64,000 bases of DNA from Mesostigma viride (lineage: Eukaryota; Streptophyta; Mesostigmatophyceae; Mesostigmatales; Mesostigmataceae): the NCBI GenBank assembly GCA_009746045.1, contig RPFO01000229.1, positions 120,001 through 184,000 of the forward strand. Reading direction: 5' to 3'. The position numbers and the translations under genes are program-made. Shown here in pieces: positions 52,738 to 62,390 of this stretch. Every line of letters begins with the position of its first letter. The first letter of the stretch is position 1. The notes below the pieces were generated by a model that did not search any database, had not been told where the DNA came from, and saw only the letters and a program-made list of their open reading frames with translations.

Positions 52738-55673
52738 TAAGTGAGTGAGTGAGTGAGTGAGTGAGTGAGTGAGTGAGTGAGTGAGTGAGTGAGTGAGTGA
52801 GTGAGTGAGTGAGTGAGTGAGTGAGTGAGTGAGTGAGTGAGTGAGTGAGTGAGTGAGTGAGTGAGTGAGTGAGTGAGTGAGTGAGTGAGTGAGTGAGTGA
52901 GTGAGTGAGTGAGTGAGTGAGTGAGTGAGTGAGTGAGTGAGTGAGTGAGTGAGTGAGTGAGTGAGTGAGTGAGTGAGTGAGTGAGTGAGTGAGTGAGTGA
53001 GTGAGTGAGTGAGTGAGTGAGTGAGTGAGTGAGTGAGTGAGTGAGTGAGTGAGTGAGTGAGTGAGTGAGTGAGTGAGTGAGTGAGTGAGTGAGTGAGTGA
53101 GTGAGTGAGTGAGTGAGTGAGTGAGTGAGTGAGTGAGTGAGTGAGTGAGTGAGTGAGTGAGTGAGTGAGTGAGTGAGTGAGTGAGTGAGTGAGTGAGTGA
53201 GTGAGTGAGTGAGTGAGTGAGTGAGTGAGTGAGTGAGTGAGTGAGTGAGTGAGTGAGTGAGTGAGTGAGTGAGTGAGTGAGTGAGTGAGTGAGTGAGTGA
53301 GTGAGTGAGTGAGTGAGTGAGTGAGTGAGTGAGTGAGTGAGTGAGTGAGTGAGTGAGCGAGTGAGCGAGTGAGCGAGTGCGTGAGTGAGTGAGTGAGTGA
53401 GTGAGTGAGTGAGTGAGTGAGTGAGTGAGTGAGTGAGTGAGTGAGTGAGTGAGTGAGTGAGTGAGTGAGTGAGTGAGTGAGTGAGTGAGTGAGTGAGTGA
53501 GTGAGTGAGTGAGTGCGTGAGTGCGTGAGTGCGTGAGTGAGTGAGTGAGTGAGTGAGTGAGTGAGTGAGTGAGTGAGTGACTAGTGAGTGAGTGAGTGAG
53601 TGAGTGAGTGAGTGAGTGAGTGAGTGAGTGAGTGAGTGAGTGAGTGAGTGAGTGGGTGGGTGGGTGGGTGGGTGGGTGGGTGGGTGGGTGGGTGGGTGGG
53701 TGGGTACGTGGGTGGGTGGGTGGGTGGGTGGGTGGGTGGGTGGGTGGGTGGGTGGGTGGGTGGGTGGGTGGGTGGGTGGGTGGGTGGGCCGGGTGGGTGG
53801 GTGGGTGGGTGGGTGGGTGGGTGGGTGGGTGGGTGGGTGGGTGGGTGGGTGGGTGGGTGGGTGGGTGGGTGCGTGGGTGCGTGGGTGGGTGGGTGCGTGG
53901 GTGGGTGCGTGGGTGGGTGCGTGGGTGGGTGGGTGCGTGGGTGCGTGGGTGCGTGAGTGCGTGAGTGCGTGAGTGCATGAGTGCATGTGAGTGCGTGAGT
54001 GCGTGAGTGCGTGAGTGCGTGACTGCGTGAGTGCGTGAGTGCGTGAGTGCGTGAGTGCGTGAGTGCGTGAGTGCGTGAGTGCGTGCGTGCGTGAGTGCGT
54101 GCGTGAGTGAGTGAGTGCGTGAGTGAGTGAGTGCGTGAGTGAGTGAGTGAGTGAGTGGGTGGGTGGGTGGGTGGGTGGGTGGGTGGGTGGGTGGGTGGGT
54201 GGGTGGGTGGGTGGGTGGGTGGGTGGGTGGGTGGGTGGGTGGGTGGGTGGGTGGGTGGGTGGGTGGGTGGGTGGGTGGGTGGGTGGGTGGGTGGGTGGGT
54301 GGGTGGGTGGGTGGGTGGGTGGTGGGTGGGTGGGTGGGTGGGTTGGTGCATGGGTGGGTGGGTGGGTGGGTGGGTGGGTGGGTGGGTGGGTGGGTGGGTG
54401 GGTGGGTGGGTGGGTGGGTGGGTGGGTGGGTGGGTGGGTGGGTGGGTGGGTGGGTGGGTGAGTGAGTGAGTGAGTCCACGAGTGAGTGAGTCCACGAGTG
54501 AGTGAGTCCACGAGTGAGTGAGTCCACGAGTGAGTGAGTCCACGAGTGAGTTCACGAGGGAGGGAGGGAGGGAGGGAGGGAGGGAGGGAGGGAGGGAGGG
54601 AGGGAGGGAGGGAGGGAGGGAGGGAGGGAGGAGGGAGGGAGGGAGGGAGGGAGGGAGGGAGGGAGGGAGGGAGGGAGGGAGGGAGGGAGGGAGGGAGGGA
54701 GGGAGGGAGGGAGGGAGGGAGGGAGGGAGGGAGGAGGGAGGGAGGAGGGAGGGAGGGAGGGAGGGAGGGAGGAGGGAGGGAGGGAGGGAGGGAGGGAGGG
54801 AGGGAGGAGGGAGGGAGGGAGGGAGGGAGGGAGGGAGGAGGAGGGAGGGAGGGAGGGAGGGAGGGAGGGAGGGAGGGAGGAGGAGGGAGGGAGGGAGGGA
54901 GGGAGGGAGGGAGGGAGGGAGGGAGGAGGAGGGAGGGAGGGAGGGAGGGAGGGAGGGAGGGAGGGAGGGAGGGAGGGAGGGAGGGAGGAGGGAGGGAGGG
55001 AGGAGGGAGGGAGGGAGGGAGGAGGAGGGAGGGAGGGAGGGAGGGAGGGAGGGAGGGAGGGAGGGAGGAGGAGGGAGGGAGGAGGGAGGGAGGAGGAGGG
55101 AGGGAGGGAGGGAGGGAGGGAGGGAGGGAGGGAGGGAGGGAGGGAGGGAGGGAGGGAGGGAGGGAGGGAGGAGGGAGGGAGGGAGGAGGGAGGGAGGAGG
55201 GAGGGAGGAGGGAGGGAGGGAGGAGGGAGGAGGGAGGGAGGGAGGGAGGGAGGGAGGGAGGGAGGGAGGGAGGGGAGGGAGGGAGGGAGGGAGGAGGGAG
55301 GGAGGAGGGAGGGAGGGAGGGAGGGAGGGAGGGAGGGAGGGAGGAGGGAGGGAGGAGGGAGGGAGGGAGGGAGGAGGAGGGAGGGAGGGAGGGAGGGAGG
55401 GAGGGAGGGAGGGAGGGAGGAGGAGGGAGGAGGGAGGGAGGGAGGGAGGGAGGGAGGAGAGGAGGGAGGGAGGGAGGGAGGGAGGGAGGGAGGGAGGGAG
55501 GGAGGGAGGGAGGGAGGGAGGGAGGAGGAGGGAGGGAGGGAGGGAGGGAGGGAGGAGGAGGGAGGGAGGGAGGAGGGAGGAGGAGGGAGGGAGGGAGGGA
55601 GGGAGGGAGGAGGGAGGGAGGGAGGGAGGGAGGGAGGGAGGGAGGGAGGGAGGGAGGGAGGAGGGAGGGAGTG
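52738..55673 (+). repeat. Giant tetranucleotide tract (GTGA, GTGG, GTGC, GGGA)
   Basis: GTGA units from 52738 to 53652, GTGG to about 53945, GTGC/GTGA mixtures to 54155, GTGG to 54462. Five 16-bp units gagtgagtgagtccac follow to 54555, then GGGA with scattered GGA units to 55673. The - strand has an open frame over 1,000 codons only because 4-bp units without stops repeat. The GGGA block is pure purine and can form triplex or G-quadruplex. Confidence 0.97.
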
Positions 55674-55827
55674 GAGCGGTCACTCACAGCAGTTTATTCC
55701 CACCCCAGCAGGGCCCCTCCCTCACATCCGGCTGCAAAATCTGCTTGATGTCGCTTCTCTCTAGAATAAGCCGCACAGCCCTGATGCGAGCAAACGGCTC
55801 GCCATCATACTGTCGCTCACTGATGCT

Positions 55828-56139
55828 TTATTCGCGCTTTCCGTAAGATGAAAACATGACGGAAAAGAGAGACTCGGGGAAAGGGATACGGTGAAATACT
55901 TGTCTGCTACCGGCCGGGGTTTCAACAGCGAAGAAATTCGCACCTGAATGTGCACATACCACTCCGTCACGTCGACAACGGTCTTGCATCGCAACCGTGT
56001 CACAGACGCGGCAGCAAAAATTGCTGGCGGCATTGACATGCTCGCCGCAGTTAACGAACGTGCGGAGGTCCGTTTTAGCCCCTGACGCCATGGCGTCTTT
56101 GATGCCAACAACGCCTGCAAAAGACACGATATCGGGCAC
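55828..56139 (-). CDS. Hypothetical Cys-rich ORF
   Basis: 103 codons; contains NFCCRVCDTV and further Cys residues that could form a small zinc site. No family recognised, no supporting context. Confidence 0.2.
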   Translation of the reverse strand: MPDIVSFAGVVGIKDAMASGAKTDLRTFVNCGEHVNAASNFCCRVCDTVAMQDRCRRDGVVCAHSGANFFAVETPAGSRQVFHRIPFPESLFSVMFSSYGKRE

Positions 56140-56662
56140 AAAAGCACTTAAAAACGAATTACGGGTCTGCGACGCCTGGCCCAGCCTAGAAATTGGATAA
56201 AAAATCGCGCCAGCTCGGTTAAAGCAAACTGAGCCGGTAATGAAAAAAGTGCTTCGGTCAAGGCCTTAAAAACTAAAAAATGCGTCGATTAGTGTCAAAA
56301 ACCAGATGTTAGGGCGACTTTCATCGGGAAATTTTTTTGCTGCAGGTAGGTGGGGTCGAGAGAAAATCGGCGACAAAACAGGCACCCACCTGTGAATGAC
56401 GCCAAAATGCCGAAGGACTCCGCAGAGTTTGTGGCGAAAAAAAATAACGGCAAGTAATATATGACCCTAGGAGCATACACTTAAATTTCCAGCCTCGATA
56501 CTGCCTTTTTATTCGCTCACGATAGCCTGCCAGGCCGCCATGCCTGTCGGTGGAAATTCGGTCACCGTCGTGCACGCACACACCAAAAATCTCATTTCGC
56601 GCCACTTTTCGGGTCCTTCTTACGAGGCTGCATTTTGGCGGGGCTCGGACCGTTGTGACAGA

Positions 56663-57243
56663 GGCGACGCGAGCTATGGCCGACCTACCTTCAGCTCCGG
56701 CAGAGCGCACGGGGGAAGCCGGTATACTGCAGCAGGGGGGCGGTCATCCACGTTGACCACAAGCCCTGGCAGGCCCCCCCTGCCACCTCAGACTAGGGAA
56801 TATATACCAGTAGTGTAGATTAGTCAGGCTTAGCCTTTGCAAGTGGCCCACGCGCATGTGCGCCCATAATGGCCCCCATGGATGATGCCTTCAGAATTTA
56901 GTCACGCCCTGCCTATATTAATGGGACCCCCATGGATGTCGCATTAAGAATTTAGCCATGCTATGCAGTGCAGAGAGATGCTCTCTGTCGAGAAGCCCTG
57001 CCCTAGCCCGGCCTTGTGTAGCCATGATGATCTTCCCCCCCATTACATACTCCCCCTTAGCTGGGCATAGTGTGAAGATCATGAGGGTGCAGGTGCCTTG
57101 GTGCACCTAGAGCAAGTGTTGCTTACATTCCCACCCTTGTAGGAAGTAGCCCAGAATGTATTAAAAGCCATATGCCCCCTCTCAGGGATATGTGCTACAT
57201 GTACTCCCAACGGAGTTATGTTTCTAATTAATTAATTAATTAA
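56663..57243 (+). mobile_element. ORF1 element 3' end, family B
   Basis: Begins in the ORF1 CTD (gagctatggccgacctacct), then 3'UTR, hairpin ctcccaacggag and TTAA tail (57226-57243). 5'-truncated; the target duplication was not found. Confidence 0.8.
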
Positions 57244-57533
57244 TATCGCGTTGTAAGCTTTTTTTAGAACGCGTATAGCACCTTAGGGAAAAAAAAATCA
57301 TGGTCATGTATATACTTTCCTGAAAGCCCATAAATCAAAGTTTTGTTTTAGCTACTCAGACCTACAACATGCTGATTCATTAGAGAGATACACTGGTTTG
57401 AATACAGGGGGGTCTGACCATGACCGCGATTTGTTGACCCTAGGTCACAAGTCATGTGCTTATTCACAAATGGTTCATGGAAAAAATCTGGCTTCTTGCA
57501 CGAGCTATGGGCAACATAAATGGGCAACATAAA

Positions 57534-58064
57534 GAAAGTTGGTGCGAGAGGTCCCCAGTTCGATTCCGGTCGGATTCATTTGCAGATCGCGTTTTCCGCG
57601 TTTTCCGCGGACCGGCACTGAACGCAAATGGTTTTCACCTTTGCGGCGTGCCAAATCAGAATATACGCTTGGCTGATCTCGATAGTACCGGCTACGCCCC
57701 CTTCCCCTCTCAAGAAGGTTCCAGCCGTGTTCAGCCCGTCTCACGTTTCGAGCCCTGAACAAGTCTCGAGTGCAGACACGTGTGTAGTACTCCTACACAC
57801 ACAGATCTCGAATTATTTATCTAGCACCAAATCCGAAAGGCTTGCCATCACTCCCCGGAAAGGAGAACTTTTGCGGATGACTGTAGGTGTAAGTTGGCGA
57901 TGCCCTAGGATCCGGAGACGTCTGTCCTATAGTCAGCGAAAGTTGGTGCGAGAGGTCCCCAGTTCGATTCCGGTCGGATTCATTTGCAGATCGCGTTTTC
58001 CGCGTTTTCCGCGGACCGGCACTGAACGCAAATGGTTTTCACCTTTGCGGCGTGCCAAATCAGA
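57534..58064 (+). repeat. Identical 127-bp direct repeats 404 bp apart (TRIM-like candidate)
   Basis: 57534-57660 equals 57938-58064 base for base. The unit holds gttcgattccggtc (a tRNA B-box-like string) and a gcgttttcc direct repeat. It could be a miniature LTR element (127-bp repeats, 277-bp interior) or a simple segmental tandem duplication; no TG...CA ends or target duplication seen. Confidence 0.6.
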
Positions 58065-58162
58065 GAGCCGGTGGCCGAAAGTTTGCTCAGTTGGCCAAGG
58101 ATTCTAAGTGAGCAAACTTTCGGCGCGCAACGCGCGGCTTGTTCAGGAAGTACGGCAAATCG

Positions 58163-58315
58163 AAAAATGCCTAGGCACTTTTGGATTCGACTAGGCAGGA
58201 CTAGATCTCAAATCTAAAAATGCCTAGGCATTTTTTCCGTGAACTAGATCTGAACAGCAACGAATTGGTCGCAATAAAAATGCCTAGGCATTTTTAGATT
58301 TGCCTAGGCACTTTT
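58163..58315 (+). repeat. Array of TGCCTAGGCA palindromes
   Basis: TGCCTAGGCA at 58168, 58221, 58281 and 58301; two copies extend to the 20-bp perfect palindrome AAAAATGCCTAGGCATTTTT. gcctaggcacttttggattc occurs twice. About 180-320 bp upstream of the ORF at 58488, so a protein-binding array is possible. Confidence 0.85.
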
Positions 58316-58487
58316 GGATTCGCCGTCCTTTCTGAACAGCCGCGCATCAGTCGCAACTACCGTTGTAGCGAGGCATTTTATGCGTGCTCGGCATTTTGGG
58401 TTTAACGGACTGCACTGCACTTTGAATTCAAACAGTAAAAGCAACTGTTGAACACGTTTAGAGCTCGGTGGGTGAGAACAAGCGGAA

Positions 58488-58980
58488 ATGGCTGCCACAA
58501 TGGGCACCGAAACCATGCAATTATGCGGGGGTGGTTGCGCAAACATGACTGGCTCAGTCCACAAGTGCACATGCGGCAAGTGGATGCATGTTTTTTGTGG
58601 CGTCGGCGTGGGAGAAGAAGGTTTTGGACAGAAAATTCTGTGCAAGGAATGCTGCGGCGATACGAAGGAGCCGAAAGTCGCTCCGGATGACCTGGGCAAT
58701 CAGCTTGATAGCGCGAAAGGAATTGACAAGAGGGCTGCTAATGACAAAGAAGCCCACTCTGATGGGGAAGAAGATGAACAGCGGGATGCTGAGGACAGGG
58801 CCCTTAGATCTAGCACGCGACATGGCCAGATTGGAAGTTGACCTTGACGAATTAGTGGACCATGCCGTTTTAAGTGGGCAAATGAAGGCCATGACAACTA
58901 AGCAGCAAGCCGGGACGGAGACCAATGTATTCAAGGGCGCCAGAAAGCAGGTACAGGGCGAAGTATTTTTGAAATCATGA
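58488..58980 (+). CDS. Small zinc-finger (PHD/RING-like) protein, frameshifted
   Basis: Starts MAATMGTETM. Cys/His pattern CGGGCANMT..HKCTCGKWMHVFCG...LCKECC resembles a treble-clef PHD or related finger of about 45 residues. An acidic segment follows. The frame ends at 58841; an overlapping frame (58588-58980) carries a better C-terminus (ARLEVDLDELVDHAVLSGQM). A one-base break near 58800 is likely. It may be a transposon-encoded DNA-binding protein given its place inside the 58070-60559 element. Confidence 0.45.
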
Positions 58981-59289
58981 CAGGCTGCCTGCTGCGGACT
59001 TTCGTTTTGCGGTATATAGCGGTCATGCATTCTTTAAGCCGTCTTTAGCGGTCATGTATTCTTTAAGCCGCTTGGAGGAGGCGGTAATGGCTGCCGCGTT
59101 GGCCGGTGGCTGTGTCGCAATGGTGTCCACAGCGTCGACTAGTTGCGTAATGGTGTGAGGCGCTGAGTCCTCCCCGTCGGCGGGGGAATGGGAGGCGGCT
59201 GACGGTGATTACGCCATGGCTAGTTTCCGGAAAATACGAACCCTGCCTGTGCTGCGTTTTATGATATTGCGCTAAATCTTGGGCGATGG

Positions 59290-59405
59290 CGGCCGCAAAT
59301 TATATAATCGTGTTCGTCATCAAAAGGCGCGTCTACTGCAATTTACCCGACCAAATTTCATGCCCGGATGTAAAAGTTATGAGCATTCTCGGCATCCATA
59401 GCTCG
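59290..59405 (-). mobile_element. Diverged ORF1-element leader, inverted
   Basis: The + strand aaattatataatcgtg ... gtaaaagttatgagc ... ccatagctcgt parallels the reverse complement of the family B leader at 51420-51535 in order and spacing. Low identity. Confidence 0.4.
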
Positions 59406-59419
59406 TCACACCGTAAACC

Positions 59420-59423
<4 letters not shown>

Positions 59424-59498
<75 letters not shown>

Positions 59499-59836
59499 GC
59501 TATGGCTGGCATGGGCATGGGAGGTGGCATGGGCATGGGCATGGCTGGCATGGGCGGCGGTGGGATGGGCATGGGGCTGGGCTGCGGTGGCATGGGCATG
59601 GACGGTGGCATGGGCGGTGGCATGGGTAGCGCTGGCATGGGCATGGGCGGTGGCATGAGCGGTGGCATCGGTGGCGCTGGCATGGGCGGCGCTTGCATGG
59701 GCGGCACTGGCATGGGCATGGGCGGTGGCATGGGCATGGGCATGGGCATGGGTGGTGGCATGGGCATGGGCGGTGGCATGGGCATGGGCGGTGGCATGGG
59801 CATGGGCGGTGGCATGGGCATGGGCATGGGCGGTGG

Positions 59837-59873
<37 letters not shown>

Positions 59874-60095
59874 GTGGGCATGGGCATGGGCATGGGCATG
59901 GCTGGCATGGGCGGTGGCATGGGGCTGGGAATGGGCATGGCTGGCATGGGCGGCGGTGGGATGGGCATGGGGCTGGGCGGCGGTGGCATGGGCGGCGGCA
60001 TGGGCATGGCTGGCATGGGCGGTGGTGGCATGGGCATGGGCGGCGGCATGGGCATGGCTGGCATGGGTGGTGGCATAGGCATGGGCATGGGCATA
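59424..60095 (+). repeat. GGGCAT-type hexanucleotide repeat with Met-Gly ORF
   Basis: ATGGGC units with GGTGGC and GCTGGC variants. A frame at 59286-60128 would give a 280-residue Met/Gly protein, but five or more other frames through the repeat are equally open, so coding status is doubtful. Confidence 0.8.
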
Positions 60096-60409
60096 GATAG
60101 GCGGAATGGGAGGCACAGCCGAGCCTAGCTTGAACCTTAATCGCCTTGTTGGGCTTCATCTCATGGGCGTTCTTCGTTAGATTGTGACATTGGTAGTGTA
60201 ACGACTAAAAGTAACGTAGTGGAGCTGCGGTCTTAATGAACTTTCATGATTTTTAGTGGAACTGACGTCTTAACGATTTATAATTATTATGGTGCATGTC
60301 ATGGCTACAATTTGCATCGTTTTTCTGTGGAAACTACATGTCAAAGCTTCGTGCACAAGTGGCTAGAAACCATACCTGGCTAGGGTGAGGCAGCGTGGGG
60401 GCAGGAGGG

Positions 60410-60433
60410 AGGGGGGGGGGGGGGGGGGGGGGC
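60410..60433 (+). repeat. Poly-G run
   Basis: More than 20 consecutive G; length unreliable. Confidence 0.8.
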
Positions 60434-60707
60434 GACACTTTACTTTGGGGAACACTTGCGGGGAGGTACGTGATATTATTCCATTGATTTCACACTAAGT
60501 TGGAATACTGGCTGTCAAGTGAGCAAACTCTTGGCCAACTGAGCAAACTCTCGGCCACCAACTCAGAACATATGCAGGCTTTGTGGAACAAAACTCAGGC
60601 CCATTGGCCGGGCCACTGCAGGAGCTATTTTTCATTAGCATCACAAACACAACGCAGTGGGAAAAATGAGAGCCCTTCACAACATGGCGCAACGACACAA
60701 GCACCAT

Positions 60708-60739
60708 TAATTAATCAATTAATAGACACGTGACTGCGT
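60708..60739 (-). mobile_element. 32-bp retroelement tail flanked by a 12-bp target duplication
   Basis: cacaagcaccat at 60696-60707 and 60740-60751 encloses taattaatcaattaatagac and twelve more bases. On the - strand this is a few element bases followed by a TTAA-type tail. Extreme 5' truncation. Confidence 0.75.
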
Positions 60740-60751
60740 CACAAGCACCAT

Positions 60752-61110
60752 AAACGGGGCCATAGTGAGCTTGGAGGGTCAAAACGTTGAAAATAGGTGT
60801 TGTATAAGTTATACAGCATCAAACATGCATCAAACATCATGACTGGATGACCTAATATGACTGAATCAGGCAGCCACAGCCAAAGCATCATCCACTCTCA
60901 CAACGTGTTGAGCACATGCCTCGTGGGAAGGGAGGTGCTGGGTTTTCATTCCATAACGCGTGCAATACTGAAAGAAAGAGGCACGTGTAATGAAAGGCTT
61001 GGATAGGTTGAGTGATCCATGAGCTTACATGCAGGCAAAGATGACGCTGGAATGCATGTAGCTAGCAAATCATTGGTGGCAAGATGCTAACAACACATGA
61101 TTATACACCA
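60752..61110. other. Region without recognised genes
   Basis: Nothing recognised beyond short repeats. Confidence 0.4.
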
Positions 61111-61114
61111 TTCA

Positions 61115-61221
61115 TCTTCATCATCCTGAACGACTCGAACACGCGGACAAGATAACGGCAGGCTCGAGCTACCATGGTCCGGATTCTCCCGATTTCTGGC
61201 CTGCGCTGGTTGTCTCCTTGA
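61115..61221 (-). mobile_element. R1 repeat family, copy 5
   Basis: The - strand begins tcaaggagacaaccagcgca and follows R1 for about 100 bp to cgtgttcgagtcgttcagga. Confidence 0.7.
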
Positions 61222-62125
61222 TACACCATGATTATGGGCACCTAACTGATCTTCTTGCACAATCAACACAGTATAATTACCATCAACATCCAATCCTCAC
61301 GATATATGCACGGCTTTCACCTACGACGTATACAGTGCACCTAAATACTGCACAACTGCAACCTGCTATGGCTGACATGCAAGCAACGTCGAGTAGGATG
61401 GCGGTCTTAGAGAGGCTGGGCAGAGGTCGGTAAAAATAAGTGGAAAACTGGCAGAAACTAGGTAGAAACACGATATACTTCCGCCTGCAAGCACTATTGA
61501 GCCGGTGGCAGAGGCCATTTCCAGGAAAATACAGCATACCGTAGCAATAGCCACGGTCACGCCTTAAACGCTATTTGCAGGCATCATCATGCCCGGATCT
61601 ACCCAATAAAAGTCTGCACAAATCTCGGTTTAGCCGAGAGTCCGGGCGTTCGGAATGAAAAAACATGTGTTAAGAAGTCGAAACACCATGGAACTGATAC
61701 CAAGCATGGTGCCGCAGCAGACCCGAGTCCTGCCGTAATAATATGTATGCCGGTTTCTAGGGTTTCCGCATGAAAGTTGGGTGAGAAACTGGAAAAAACT
61801 ACGTTTCCTTCGCCCCAGTACCTCAACAAACTGGTAGAAACATAATTATCAACCTTTGAATGCATCATCATGGTCGTGCCACCCAACAGCCACTGAAATT
61901 CGCGCGAAAACTGGCGAGATCTAGATACCTGCCGCCATCGCCGTCGTCTTCACCTTCGTCCCGCAAAAACGCCTGATTTCAGTGGTACATATTTGTTTGC
62001 AGCTGTCACAAAAAAAAAACGTAGGAAACCATGATTTTTTCTTGAATTCTATGATATGTTTCTTACCTGTGTTGAAAGTTTCAGACCAAAACTCGCATGT
62101 TTAACGGGCTTGCCACGTGTCAGAT
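61222..62125. other. Region without recognised genes
   Basis: Short frames only, none with a domain. Confidence 0.4.
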
Positions 62126-62178
62126 TACAACGCGATACATCGCGTTCTAACCCTACAACGCGATGTATCGCGTTGTAA
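62126..62178. repeat. Paired ACAACGCGAT inverted repeats
   Basis: acaacgcgat/atcgcgttgt arms (10 bp) around a 2-bp centre at 62155-62176, and a near copy at 62127-62147. A related cgcgttgta occurs at 57247, just after the tail of the element ending at 57243. Confidence 0.7.
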
Positions 62179-62194
62179 AAAAAAACGGGCTAGA

Positions 62195-62340
62195 GCAAGC
62201 TAGTGTGTGTAGCTTACATTCCCACCCTTGCAGGAAGTAGCCCAGAATGTATTACAAGCCATATGCCCCTTCTCAGGGATATGTGCTACATGTACTCCCA
62301 ACGGAGTTATGTTCCTAATTTAATTAATTAATTACCAGTA
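62195..62340 (+). mobile_element. ORF1 element 3' end, family B, very short
   Basis: About 120 bp of 3'UTR, hairpin ctcccaacggag (62297-62308) and TTAA tail, followed at 62335 by a scrap of a second 3'UTR (cagtagtgtagattagtcag). Confidence 0.75.
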
Positions 62341-62390
62341 GTGTAGATTAGTCAGGCTTAGCCTAGCACTATGTGGCCTACGCGCATTGA

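Larger units (their letters stand above)
58070..60559. mobile_element. Candidate DNA element with 30-bp inverted ends
   Basis: 58070-58099 is the reverse complement of 60530-60559 with one mismatch (begins ggtggccga, ends ggccaag). Both ends have an extra inner copy of tgagcaaac. It encloses the palindrome array at 58168-58310, the zinc-finger ORF and the Met-Gly repeat. No target duplication recognised and no transposase core, so superfamily unknown. Confidence 0.6.

Noticed and set aside
52508-55687. A - strand ORF of 1,059 codons made of SLPP, PTHP and SLTH repeats, and + strand EGGR/WVGG counterparts
   Set aside because: It is produced by stop-free tetranucleotide units read in every frame; both strands and several frames are equally open.
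59286-60159. Met-Gly, Ala-Trp, Pro-Met and His-Ala repeat proteins
   Set aside because: Hexanucleotide repeat open in at least five frames on both strands; no conserved non-repeat domain. Kept only as a repeat.
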